Source of the DNA: M3007 sp964484205
GTDB lineage: Bacteria > Bacteroidota > Bacteroidia > Chitinophagales > Saprospiraceae
NCBI GenBank assembly: GCA_964484205.1
Contig: CAZAEZ010000004.1
Location: 1-64,000 of the forward strand
Length of the DNA: 64,000 nt
Direction of reading: 5' to 3'
This document shows, piece after piece, positions 8,924 to 16,587 of the stretch (position 1 is its first letter; each line of letters starts with the position of its first letter). A program made the translations under genes and the position numbers. The notes under the pieces were generated by a model. It had not been told where the DNA came from, searched no databases, and saw only the letters and a list, made by a program, of their open reading frames with translations.

Positions 8924-9209
8924 AAGCCATCTCATACGGGTTCGCTTATTAATCGAATCCAGATGTCTCCCCCGCAGAGCGGGGTCGACATGACAAGGCG
9001 AAATGAACAAGGTTAGTTCCAATCAGATTTCTCACTTCGTTCGAAATTTTACCTGCGCCCTGCTGTAATTTCGAGCGTAGCGAGAAATCCGGTAAGATTT
9101 AGTTTAAAAAATAAGCGACTGTCATGTCGACCCCGCTCTGCGGGGGAGACATCTGAACAAACAACGCATTATCGGGTATTTAGGTGAATCCGCAAAAAAT
9201 GGCTTCTAG
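8922..9209. repeat. Three-layer palindrome, GTCGACATGAC family (copy 1)
   Basis: Concentric inverted repeats fill the gap between two convergent genes. The outer pair is TAGAAGCCAT (8922-8931) with ATGGCTTCTA (9199-9208). Next are perfect 35-bp arms at 8960-8994 and 9121-9155. The inner pair includes atttctc...tcgaaat and atttcgagcgtagcgagaaat. The outer arms contribute to the stop codons of both neighbouring genes. Relatives lie at 15606-15779 and 27889-28060. Confidence 0.9.
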
Positions 9210-10726
9210 TAAACCCTAACGCGCACTTTCCCATCCGCATACCGCACGGCAAACAATTGTCCGGTAGCCATCAGCGGCGCAGCCACTTCCCGCCCCAGCA
9301 GGTCATACCAGCCGACTATCCGGAGTAGATCCGGTTTGTCCGGCTCTGCAGTGTTGCTCACCGGGCAGGCCATGCTTACCTCTTCGATCACGAATGGTTC
9401 CGAGCCCAGCATACCCGTGCCGTGGTTGACCCAGAGCTGATATTCGCCAGGGGTTTGCACGGTAATTTCAGCCGTCGTTTCGCCCGTCGACCAGGCATAG
9501 GCCGTATGGCCCGGCGGGCCCGAGAGGGTCACGAGGCCACCCTGTTGGACGCAGGAAATTTGTGGGCGCTGTGCATTGTTCAGCGGCAGATCGTGCAGCG
9601 CGGCACGGTAGCTCATAAAGGAATCCCGGAAAAACAGTTCGGACAGCAGCGTACCGTCGTCGTCGACCAGCACAAAACTCGGGTCGGGTCGGTAGTTCAG
9701 CCCGTAATTGATCAGGTGGCGCCGGTCGGGCGTTGTTTGGTGACCGCCCATGGCCGAACTGAAAAAGGGTGGCTGGTAGACATATTCCCAAACTTTGGTG
9801 ACCACCCACAGCACCGTGTCCAGCTGATATTCCACGGCGCGGGAGTGTTGCGGCGGCGCGGCCATGTTGGCGTTGTCAAACATGGCGATGTTGCCGTTGG
9901 GCAGGCGGCGCACGTCGTGCTGGCCGCTGAAGCCGCCGTCGTTGGCAAAGCTGAAATCGGAAAATTTGCCGCCGAGTTGCCAAAGGATTTCGCCGGTTTG
10001 CCGGTCAATTTTATACACCGCGTCGAGGTTCCGGAACGAAAGCAGCAGGTTCCCGTCGGGTTCTTCCTCGATGGTGTTGCCGTGGCAATAGTCAAAAGAA
10101 GCCGGGTGGTAGGGGTAGCCCACGTACGTGTCGCCCGGGTGCATGTGTTCGTTGCTGTTCCACTGAAAAATCACGTTGCGGTCGGCATCAAATTCCTGCA
10201 CCACAAAACCGAGCGCCCGGGTAGTGGCGCTCCCCTGTGAGCCGGCGAACTGGTAGGCACTCAGGTTCAAAATAGTGTCGTGCACACCGGCCAGGAGCAC
10301 GGTACCGGATTTGGACAGTTGAAAATCGTGGACATCCGGCCGGATGCCGTTCACGGTAGTGAAGGAGTCAACCGGGTCGAAGTTCGTGTCCATCAGGATG
10401 TACTGCACCGTTTGCGGATTTACATATTTTACAAACTGATACCGCTGGTGCAGCGTATTGAATTTGAAATCGAGCAGATTCAAGGCATTCACCAGCTTAT
10501 ACCATATAACGTAGCCGCGGGAATCCAGCATTAAAAGCGGTTTGGGCTCTGTACCGACGGTGTTGCCCAACAGAAACGGCGTGGTGAGGTAATAGCCCTG
10601 GTAGCTGCTGTCGTGCAGTACAAATTCGTACGCAGGGACGCCCGGCGGCACGGGGCGGTTGGGTGTTTGTGCGGAAAGGGGCTGGGCATACAGAAACAGC
10701 AGGGGAACAAAGCACAGTTTTGACAT
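9206..10726 (-). CDS. Arylsulfotransferase-like secreted beta-propeller protein
   Basis: About 506 residues. The frame is open to 10834, but the signal peptide MSKLCFVPLLFLYAQPLSAQ begins at 10726. The propeller contains PDVHDFQLSKSGTVLLAG, HGNTIEEEPDGNLLLSFRNLDAVYKID, TGEILWQLGG and GQHDVRRLPNGNIAMFDN, the pattern of the aryl-sulfate sulfotransferase family (PF05935/PF14269 type), including the conserved histidines. In bacterial ASST the enzyme moves sulfate between phenols in the periplasm. Here the C-terminal 120 residues hold an Ig-like block and an atypical tail ending VRYADGKVRVRVY, which may be a weak sorting domain. Activity is inferred only. Confidence 0.75.
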   Translation of the reverse strand: MSKLCFVPLLFLYAQPLSAQTPNRPVPPGVPAYEFVLHDSSYQGYYLTTPFLLGNTVGTEPKPLLMLDSRGYVIWYKLVNALNLLDFKFNTLHQRYQFVKYVNPQTVQYILMDTNFDPVDSFTTVNGIRPDVHDFQLSKSGTVLLAGVHDTILNLSAYQFAGSQGSATTRALGFVVQEFDADRNVIFQWNSNEHMHPGDTYVGYPYHPASFDYCHGNTIEEEPDGNLLLSFRNLDAVYKIDRQTGEILWQLGGKFSDFSFANDGGFSGQHDVRRLPNGNIAMFDNANMAAPPQHSRAVEYQLDTVLWVVTKVWEYVYQPPFFSSAMGGHQTTPDRRHLINYGLNYRPDPSFVLVDDDGTLLSELFFRDSFMSYRAALHDLPLNNAQRPQISCVQQGGLVTLSGPPGHTAYAWSTGETTAEITVQTPGEYQLWVNHGTGMLGSEPFVIEEVSMACPVSNTAEPDKPDLLRIVGWYDLLGREVAAPLMATGQLFAVRYADGKVRVRVY

Positions 10727-10863
10727 AATGGGAAGCGGTATTTCAGGCAAAAATTGAAATTTTGATCTTTTTTTTCGAAAAAAACACGCCTGCCGGATCA
10801 TTCCGGCAAAATGACCCGGGGGATTGGGAAACACAGCAAAACTCCCGTTAAATTAGCCGGCAA

Positions 10864-10871
10864 TAATTTTG
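10864..10871 (+). promoter_or_regulatory. Candidate -7 box TAATTTTG for arr
   Basis: TAATTTTG fits TAnnTTTG and ends 10 bases before the ATG at 10882, so the transcript would have a very short leader. No clear TTG -33 element was found. Confidence 0.4.
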
Positions 10872-10881
10872 AAAAATCCCT

Positions 10882-11337
10882 ATGTCAAAAAAGCGATCCA
10901 GGAACAATCCGGTCCATCCGGAGTCATCTGCCAACAACCAGGATGTACCGCGCTTCTATCACGGCACAAAAGCCAACCTAAAACCGGGAGACTTGATTGC
11001 ACCCGGCTATAATTCCAACTACGGCAAGCGGAAGCAGGCGGCCTATGTCTATCTGACTGCCACTTTGGACGCTGCCGTCTGGGGAGCCGAACTGGCCCTG
11101 GGCGATGGGCCCGGCAGAATATACACCGTGGAGCCAACCGGCCCTTTTGAAGACGACCCCAATTTGACGGACAAAAAATTCCCGGGCAATCCGACAAAGT
11201 CATACCGCACCCGGGACGCGCTCCGGGTGACCGGTGAGGTTGCCGATTGGCAGGGGCACCCGCCGGAGCAACTCCAAGCCATGAAGGAACACCTTGAGCG
11301 CCTCAAACAACTTGGTATTGAGGCCATTGAGGACTGA
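10882..11337 (+). CDS. arr: Rifamycin ADP-ribosyltransferase (Arr family)
   Basis: 151 residues. From residue 25 onward it follows Arr closely: FYHGTKANLKPGDLI (catalytic His about 27), VYLTATLDAAVWGAELA with the NAD-site Tyr, YTVEPTGPFEDDPNLTDKKF with the conserved Asp, then NPTKSYRTRDALRVTGEV and a helical C-terminus ending EAIED. Arr transfers ADP-ribose from NAD to a hydroxyl on rifamycins and so inactivates them. A 24-residue polar N-terminal extension (SKKRSRNNPVHPESSANNQ) is unusual and of unknown role. It is a monocistronic gene. Arr homologues occur on many chromosomes, so resistance in this host is likely but untested. Confidence 0.88.
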   Translation: MSKKRSRNNPVHPESSANNQDVPRFYHGTKANLKPGDLIAPGYNSNYGKRKQAAYVYLTATLDAAVWGAELALGDGPGRIYTVEPTGPFEDDPNLTDKKFPGNPTKSYRTRDALRVTGEVADWQGHPPEQLQAMKEHLERLKQLGIEAIED

Positions 11338-11388
11338 GTGAATAATGTGAATAGCAAATTAAAACCTCAAAGAACCATATCCGTGCAC

Positions 11389-11420
11389 ATTGTCGGCGTG
11401 ACTGCGGTCGCGCCGAAAAT
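11389..11420. repeat. Degenerate hairpin ATTGTCGGCGTGACT
   Basis: attgtcggcgtgact followed by an imperfect complement ending gccgaaaat. The same hairpin in near-perfect form lies at 46111-46143. It sits between arr and the VOC gene. Confidence 0.5.
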
Positions 11421-11491
11421 AGACCAATCGCCTCCAAATTTTCGCAAACCAATTGCTTTCGGGAATAACTATAACACAAAAAGATAAAGAC

Positions 11492-11863
11492 ATGAAATTA
11501 GGTGCGTTTTCAGTAAGTCTGGCGGTCAAGGACATCCATGCTTCCAAGCAATTTTATGAAAACCTGGGCTTCAATGTTTTCGCCGGCGACATTGCAAGGA
11601 ACTACCTCATTATGAAAAACGGGAACGCGCTGATCGGCCTTTTCCAGGGTATGTTCCCAAACAACATTTTGACCTTTAACCCGGGCTGGGACGAAAATGC
11701 GCAACAGCTCGCCGAGTTTGACGATGTGCGGGAAATCCAGCGCCGGTTGAAAGACAAAAACGTCAAACTCGAAAATGAAGTGGATGAGAGCACTTCCGGA
11801 CCTGCAAGTATTGTGCTGATCGACCCCGACGGGAATGCCATTCTGCTGGATCAGCACGTTTGA
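11492..11863 (+). CDS. VOC/glyoxalase-fold protein
   Basis: 123 residues from the ATG at 11492; the upstream in-frame extension to 11453 lacks family character. The start LGAFSVSLAVKDIHASKQFYENLGF and the end GPASIVLIDPDGNAILLDQHV are the two halves of a vicinal-oxygen-chelate (VOC) domain, with a possible metal-binding Glu/His set. Members range from lyases and dioxygenases to antibiotic-binding proteins, and the sequence does not say which. It lies downstream of arr on the same strand, but 150 bp and a hairpin separate them, so a shared transcript is doubtful. Confidence 0.75.
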   Translation: MKLGAFSVSLAVKDIHASKQFYENLGFNVFAGDIARNYLIMKNGNALIGLFQGMFPNNILTFNPGWDENAQQLAEFDDVREIQRRLKDKNVKLENEVDESTSGPASIVLIDPDGNAILLDQHV

Positions 11864-11896
11864 TCGGTGGGGTGGGGAACCATACAACATCAGCAA

Positions 11897-12313
11897 TTAA
11901 ACAAGCAGTACACCAGCCAAAAGCAACTTCCTCCGCTCAATCACAGCATCCGGGTAATTAAAGTCTAAAAATTTACTTGTCGCTTCGCCGATATCTGTTT
12001 TTGAACGGATCTCGCCGGATGCCTCCATAGAAAAATGGTCATCCCAACTGTCAACGCGAGGATTAAAAAACCGGATCAGGATTGCTGGATTGCCTACCAA
12101 AGTGCCTAAATCGGTGCCTTTATTCCGATTACAGATCGGGCAGGCAAAAGCCAGATTATCGAGACTGGTTGCCCCGCCGTGTCGAAGGCTTACAATATGA
12201 TCAACATGGAAAGAAAAGAATGCTGCTTTTTCCGGCAGGCGGCAATATTCGCAACAAAAGGCTGCACGCCCTGCGATTTCCCCACGCAGGCTATCTGGAA
12301 TATTCCGGCTCAT
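11897..12313 (-). CDS. HNH endonuclease domain protein
   Basis: A 138-residue small nuclease. Zinc-binding pairs CEYC (about residues 21-24) and CPIC (about 58-61) flank the HNH core FHVDHIVSLRHGGATSLDNLAFACPICNRNKG split across these residues; the catalytic HVDH is at about 36-39. Stand-alone HNH proteins of this McrA-like type cut DNA or act in restriction and mobile elements. Its ATG overlaps the stop of the small upstream gene by four bases (ATGA), so the two are translationally coupled. Confidence 0.8.
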   Translation of the reverse strand: MSRNIPDSLRGEIAGRAAFCCEYCRLPEKAAFFSFHVDHIVSLRHGGATSLDNLAFACPICNRNKGTDLGTLVGNPAILIRFFNPRVDSWDDHFSMEASGEIRSKTDIGEATSKFLDFNYPDAVIERRKLLLAGVLLV

Positions 12314-12567
12314 TTTTTGGCAAGGCGTAAATATGCATTAGCCTTGGCCAATCGAATTAAGCGTTCCAATACGATATAATGGTCCAATTCATCTTTTTCT
12401 TCCTTATCCAGTCCAACCTCTTTTTCTTTCTCCAAAAGATATTCCATGCGTTCTTGCATAACTTCCGGCGCGTGCAGTTCCAGAATTCGGGCTGGATCCA
12501 TACTCGCCAGAAAATCGGCGACAGTATCGTATGTGGCAGATGCAGTCATAAAACAGAATTTGTACAA
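12310..12567 (-). CDS. Hypothetical small acidic helical protein coupled to the HNH nuclease
   Basis: 85 residues (an alternative start MTASATYD lies at 12549). It is charged and mainly helical: ELHAPEVMQERMEYLLEKEKEVGLD then EEKDELDHYIVLERLIRLAKANAYLRLAKK. No domain is recognised. Stop and start overlap with the downstream HNH gene, so the two probably act together; an antidote or accessory role is possible but not shown. Similar small proteins accompany HNH or toxin genes in other bacteria. Confidence 0.65.
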   Translation of the reverse strand: MYKFCFMTASATYDTVADFLASMDPARILELHAPEVMQERMEYLLEKEKEVGLDKEEKDELDHYIVLERLIRLAKANAYLRLAKK

Positions 12568-12592
12568 ATTTAGGCTTTTTTGGACTTAGAAC

Positions 12593-13243
12593 CTATCCCG
12601 CCTTTTTCCCGCCCGGCGTATACAAATGCATCGTCACCGCAGGCTCGTCCCCGGCATTCCGAACCACATGAAGGCCCATCCGGTCGTCGATGTAGGCCAT
12701 GTTGCCGGCGAAGTAGGTGTTGCGGGCCAGGAGTTTATCCGGAGCATTCGCCGCATAACGGCATTCTTCCACCGTGCCGTGCAGCACTTTAAACACACAA
12801 CCGCCGATAGCGTGGCCATGCAGATTGCTTGCCTGCCCGGGCTGCCAGCGGATAAGGATCACTTTCAGAAAATCGTTGTGGATCAGCACATGGCTTGGAT
12901 CGGGGTGCCGCAAAATGCGCCGGATATCGGCCGGATCGTGGAAGGAGTGCTGCACCAGGGCATCCAGAAACTGGAGGGCTGAAAAAGACTCCTGCGCCGG
13001 GTCAATGGTTTTCAGCAGCTGACGGCAAAAGCGCTGGAAATTGGGGATACTGCCGCGGGCGATATCGGCGAAGGCTTTTTCCGTCAACAAGGAAATCGGG
13101 ATATGGTAGGGCATCCAATCCGGATCAGCGGCCCGGTTGCCGGATTCAGACGGTGCGGTTTTCGCACGTTGCACGTGTTCTTTGCCCGTTGTCCTAACCG
13201 TGCTTTTTTCGTTTACCTGCACTGCACTATGAATCGCTTTCAT
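12593..13243 (-). CDS. Cysteine dioxygenase type I
   Basis: 216 residues; the recognisable domain begins near residue 44 (MPYHIPISLL), so translation might start at 13114. The iron ligands appear as H-G-H (about residues 142 and 144) and the His in MGLHVVRNAG; the Cys seven residues after the first His (GGCVFKVLHG) and the Tyr in MHLYTP match the Cys-Tyr cross-link pair of mammalian CDO. The enzyme oxidises L-cysteine to cysteine sulfinate in the cytosol. No taurine or sulfinate pathway gene is adjacent. A thiol dioxygenase with another substrate (for example 3-mercaptopropionate) is the main alternative. Confidence 0.82.
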   Translation of the reverse strand: MKAIHSAVQVNEKSTVRTTGKEHVQRAKTAPSESGNRAADPDWMPYHIPISLLTEKAFADIARGSIPNFQRFCRQLLKTIDPAQESFSALQFLDALVQHSFHDPADIRRILRHPDPSHVLIHNDFLKVILIRWQPGQASNLHGHAIGGCVFKVLHGTVEECRYAANAPDKLLARNTYFAGNMAYIDDRMGLHVVRNAGDEPAVTMHLYTPGGKKAG

Positions 13244-13372
13244 GTGGTATCGTTTAAGCTACTTGTTGCTGCCCAAATTGGCATGCCGCTCCGCTCTGTT
13301 CGACCGGGATAAGGCGGCACTGGTTGCAGTTTTAGGCAGATTATCAAAAAAATAGAGCGAAATACAGTACGC

Positions 13373-14497
13373 CTAATCCTCCAGTAACTTCTCGCCGGTG
13401 AACGCATACTGGTCCCACCTCGGGAGCGGGTGAAACGGCGCAGCCTGTACATCGCGAAACAGGCGTTCGAGCTGGTTTTTCCTGTAAAAGCTCTGTCCGC
13501 CGATCGCTTCCATGGCTTCCGAAACGGTTTGGGTGCAGGCATCCGAGACATTGGTTTTAAGGCTCAGCATCTTGACCGTAATGTCGGCATTGGGTTTGAA
13601 GTCAAAATTGTTGGTCAGCGCATGCATCGCCTGCCATTGAGTTTGCGCACTGAGCAGCGTGTTGTTGAGCTTGCCCATGATGTACGGCAGGTGTTTTTGG
13701 TTGCGCTGGTATTTTTTGCCGATGGTCAGCGCGATATCCATGGCTTTTTCCGCGATGCCCACATAGGCCGACATGATCAGCGGCATGGCCACCGTGAGCA
13801 CCACATCCCAAACGGGATGGTAGCCCGTGCGCGGCCGCTCCAGCGCAATGGCGGAATCGGGCACAAACACGTTGTCAAAAACGATGGTTTGCGAGCCGGT
13901 TGCGCGCATGCCCAGGGTATCCCAATCATCCAGTACCGACACGCCCCTGGCTTTCATCGGCACCGAAAAATGCAGCACCGACCACTGCCCTTCCGGGTTT
14001 TGGTAGGGTGCGCTGGTAACGGCCGTATCGCCGGCGATGGACTGGCTTGCGAAGTGTTTTTTTCCGGAAAGAAAATAGCCGCCCTCGGTTTTTTCCATGG
14101 TGCCGTTCGAATCAAGCCAGTCGCGAGCGCCGGTGCTGACCAGTACCAGTTGGTGCTTTGCAACATTTTGCAACATGGGCGCGCCTTCGCCTTTGTGTTT
14201 GTATTTCCAGATCGTGGCGGCAACCAGGTGCTGGTGCATGGAAAATGCCAGGGCGGTTGATCCGCAGGAATGCGCCAACTGCCGGATGACATCGCACATT
14301 TCGGCATGGCTCATGCCGCCGCCGCCAAATTCAACGGGGATCATGGCGGAGAAATAGCGGTTGGCCTTGAGTATGTTGTAGTTTTCAAACACAAATGTTC
14401 CGTCGGCATCGTTGCGGGCAGCGTTGTCGGCAAACGTTTTGCCGATCGTTTGAGTGAGGTCTGCCCAGGATGTTTCAGTTGCAAGTACGTCGTTCAT
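13373..14497 (-). CDS. Acyl-CoA dehydrogenase family protein
   Basis: About 374 residues from the ATG at 14497 (the frame extends to 14524). It has the ACAD layout: helical N-domain with MIPVEFGGGGMSHAEMCDVIRQLAHSCGSTALAFSMHQHL, a beta middle domain with SGKKHFASQS and GMRATGSQTIVFDNVFVPD, and a helical C-domain with AYVGIAEKAMDIAL and EAIGGQSFYRKNQLERLFRD. FAD enzymes of this group dehydrogenate acyl-CoAs or, in the DszC/hydroxylase branch, oxygenate aromatics. The usual catalytic Glu is not obvious to me. The AraC regulator gene lies 87 bp upstream on the same strand. Confidence 0.82.
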   Translation of the reverse strand: MNDVLATETSWADLTQTIGKTFADNAARNDADGTFVFENYNILKANRYFSAMIPVEFGGGGMSHAEMCDVIRQLAHSCGSTALAFSMHQHLVAATIWKYKHKGEGAPMLQNVAKHQLVLVSTGARDWLDSNGTMEKTEGGYFLSGKKHFASQSIAGDTAVTSAPYQNPEGQWSVLHFSVPMKARGVSVLDDWDTLGMRATGSQTIVFDNVFVPDSAIALERPRTGYHPVWDVVLTVAMPLIMSAYVGIAEKAMDIALTIGKKYQRNQKHLPYIMGKLNNTLLSAQTQWQAMHALTNNFDFKPNADITVKMLSLKTNVSDACTQTVSEAMEAIGGQSFYRKNQLERLFRDVQAAPFHPLPRWDQYAFTGEKLLED

Positions 14498-14584
14498 TTT
14501 TATCGTTTTTTGAATGAAGTACAAAACACGGGGTATTGCCGGGGGGCTTCTTTGCTCAGAAGTCCATCTTTTTGACTGAGACGT

Positions 14585-15454
14585 TCAAACGGAAGAAATA
14601 ACCCGGGAATTCCGGAAGTCACTTGGGCTGAGGCCCATTTTTTGTTTGAAGGCCCGGCTAAAATGGGAGACATCTTCAAAGCCGCTTTCGAAGGCGATTT
14701 GGGTGATATTTTCGGCACTGTTCAGGAGGAGGCTGGCGGCATAGGCCAGGCGTTTTTGGAGCAGCCACTTGCCGGGTGTTTCGTTGTAATGATTTTGAAA
14801 ATCCCGCTTAAAACTGGACAGGCTCCGATGGGTCAGTTCGGCAAAGGCTTCCATCTTCAGGTTATAGCAAAAATTGGCTTCCATGATGCTGACGAGCGAA
14901 GGCTTGTCCGTGGGCCTGAGCGAATTGAAATACGCGCCGAGCAAGGGATCGCTGTTGACGAGATTCACCAGAAGTTCCTGCAGCTTGAGTTTGATAATTG
15001 CCTCAGGCGGTTTGTCGGCGCTCCGGAAATACAGCAGCATCGACTGAAAATAATCGTCGAGAAAGCCGCTCTTTTTGACCTCGGTGGCAGTGAATTGATG
15101 CGCGATCCGGCTGTTCCCGAGGGGCATTTCGCCTTTCAAGCCGGCCACGGTTTCTGCGATTAATTCATCGGAAATAAAAAAGCCGAGCATGCAGAAATCG
15201 GCATCAAAATACTGGTGCACCACCGTTGCCCCTTTTTTCAGATACAGGGTGCTCCCGGCGTTCAGCGTCCACTGCCCATTGATGGATTTCCAACTTTTCT
15301 TGCCGCTCAAGACATGTGCGATGTAATCGCATTTCGAAAAAATACCCACCTGGGCGCCGTCCAGGGGACAGGCATACTCCAGGCAAACGGTGTCGCCCAG
15401 TTCAAAGCGGTTGAAATGCAGGCTTTCTTTTACTATTTTGTAAAAATTGCGCAT
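14585..15454 (-). CDS. AraC family transcriptional regulator
   Basis: About 289 residues from MRNFYKIVKE at 15454; the frame extends to 15517. The N-terminal two thirds is a cupin-like sensory region. The C-terminal 100 residues form the double helix-turn-helix: MEAFAELTHRSLSSFKRDFQNHYNETPGKWLLQKRL, split in two helices, then NITQIAFESGFEDVSHFSRAFKQKMGLSPSDFR, the AraC signature. It is transcribed ahead of the acyl-CoA dehydrogenase gene, a probable target. The ligand is unknown. Confidence 0.88.
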   Translation of the reverse strand: MRNFYKIVKESLHFNRFELGDTVCLEYACPLDGAQVGIFSKCDYIAHVLSGKKSWKSINGQWTLNAGSTLYLKKGATVVHQYFDADFCMLGFFISDELIAETVAGLKGEMPLGNSRIAHQFTATEVKKSGFLDDYFQSMLLYFRSADKPPEAIIKLKLQELLVNLVNSDPLLGAYFNSLRPTDKPSLVSIMEANFCYNLKMEAFAELTHRSLSSFKRDFQNHYNETPGKWLLQKRLAYAASLLLNSAENITQIAFESGFEDVSHFSRAFKQKMGLSPSDFRNSRVISSV

Positions 15455-15538
15455 TGTGTTTTCATTGGTATAATTCCCCCTTTTTGTTTGACGCTGGAGC
15501 TTAACCAATGGTCGCAACTGCCGGGTGCAGCAGGCTAA

Positions 15539-15807
15539 ATTAACGTGCTTTTTGGATAGATTTTAGCATTAAATTTACGATTACGTGATTTAAAATGCTA
15601 TTAATCAGATGTCTCCCTCCGGTCGACATGACAACATACGTTCTGCAAACTTCTTTATCAGGTTTTTCGCTACGCTCAAAACTTCCCCTGACGGTGTGGA
15701 AGTTTTGAGCGTAGCAAAAAACCTGATAAATCTCCTTAAATATCACCGACTTGTCATGTCGACCGGAGGGAGACATCTGTTGAAACCTACCCAAAAGGCA
15801 CGTTAAA
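15539..15807. repeat. Three-layer palindrome, GTCGACATGAC family (copy 2)
   Basis: Outer imperfect arms at 15539-15555 and 15791-15807 (taacgtgctttttgg and its near complement), perfect 29-bp arms at 15606-15634 and 15751-15779, and an inner pair starting caggttttt...ctacgctcaaaac. A separate small hairpin (TAGCATT...AATGCTA) lies at about 15565-15601. It occupies most of the gap between the AraC gene and the reductase remnant. Confidence 0.88.
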
Positions 15808-15839
15808 TATTCCAGGGTACCCGCCTCCCGCCAAACCAC

Positions 15840-15847
15840 TACTTTTG
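15840..15847 (+). promoter_or_regulatory. Candidate -7 box TACTTTTG
   Basis: TACTTTTG matches TAnnTTTG and lies 25 bases before the ATG of the deleted reductase gene; the promoter seems to have survived the deletion. Confidence 0.45.
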
Positions 15848-15872
15848 TTCTGAAACAAAAACCCGTTCAATC

Positions 15873-16112
15873 ATGCGCACACTAAAACTGCAAGTGCAAA
15901 CCTCCGTCGCCTATGGTGGCGCACAGTTTGTCGGTTCACTGATCGCTGCCGGCCTGATCGACGAATTGAACTTCTTCGTCAACCCCGTCATGCTTGGCAA
16001 AGGCCTGCCTATTTTCAGCACCGTGGAGCAGCGGCAACACCTGGCGCTGGCCGAAGCGCGGGCGTTTGACTGCGGCATCGTGTTGCAGAAATATGTGCGA
16101 AAAGGGGGATGA
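15873..16112 (+). pseudogene. Dihydrofolate-reductase-like (RibD C-terminal family) gene with internal in-frame deletion
   Basis: The 79-residue product starts as the family does (MRTLKLQVQTSV) and then jumps at residues 12-13 to the C-terminal part: YGGAQFVGSLIAAGLIDEL, FFVNPVMLGKGLPIF and FDCGIVLQKY. Intact relatives are about 175-190 residues, so roughly 100 residues including most of the nucleotide and substrate site are missing, with the frame preserved. It is almost certainly inactive as a reductase. The promoter box remains upstream and the cupin gene follows 37 bp after its stop. Confidence 0.8.
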
Positions 16113-16149
16113 TACATTTTTTTATTTGCTTGTTGAGATTGACCAAACC

Positions 16150-16503
16150 ATGATCTACAAAACCGACGCCCAAAACGAGTTCTACACCGAGGAGCGCTGT
16201 TTCATCACGGAAATCCTCAACAGCGCGGATACGCCACAACTGTCCGTCGCACAAGCCCGGGTAGAGCCCGGTGTAACCACCGCCCTGCACAGCCTGAATG
16301 CCGATGAACTGTACTACATTCTGGAAGGTCGCGGGCAAGTCGAGATCGGCGGCGGCAGCCCGCAAGCCGTTGAAAAAGGCGACCTGATTCGCTTTCCGGC
16401 AGGCACGCCCCAGCGCATAACAAACACCGGCGAGGGCACCCTGTTTTTTCTGTGCATTTGCACGCCCCGGTTTACGGCGGCGGGGTATTCGGCGCTGGAG
16501 TAG
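16150..16503 (+). CDS. Cupin domain protein
   Basis: 117 residues from the ATG at 16150; the same frame opens at 15994 but that part overlaps the reductase remnant. The single cupin barrel shows VEPGVTTALHSLNADELYYILEG split over its two strands (motif 1, G(X)5HXH-like with H-x-L-N-x-D-E) and GDLIRFPAGTPQRITNTGE (motif 2). One of the usual metal His residues is replaced, so metal binding is uncertain. The substrate is unknown. It probably lies in one transcript with the remnant upstream. Confidence 0.75.
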   Translation: MIYKTDAQNEFYTEERCFITEILNSADTPQLSVAQARVEPGVTTALHSLNADELYYILEGRGQVEIGGGSPQAVEKGDLIRFPAGTPQRITNTGEGTLFFLCICTPRFTAAGYSALE

Positions 16504-16552
16504 CCCAGTATTTCCCCCTTTTTCCCCGAACAATCCCCCCTCCACACAGTTA

Positions 16553-16572
16553 GGTTTACTATACCGTAAACC
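16553..16572. promoter_or_regulatory. Palindrome GGTTTAC-N6-GTAAACC upstream of the MscS gene
   Basis: A perfect 7-bp dyad with a 6-bp spacer, placed 16 bp before the ATG of the mechanosensitive channel gene. The size and position fit a dimeric repressor operator or a leader hairpin; no regulator is identified. Confidence 0.45.
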
Positions 16573-16587
16573 ATAACACAGGCATTA

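Noticed and set aside
9206..10726. Possibility that the arylsulfotransferase-like protein is a PQQ dehydrogenase.
   Set aside because: The blade motifs (HGNTIEEEPDGNLLLSFR, GEILWQLGG) fit ASST-type propellers and not the glucose/sorbosone dehydrogenase pattern seen at 6235-7947.
15540..15839. A 99-residue open frame on the minus strand across the palindrome, and a matching plus-strand frame at 15609-15806.
   Set aside because: Both are translations of the inverted-repeat arms; similar frames arise in every copy of the repeat.
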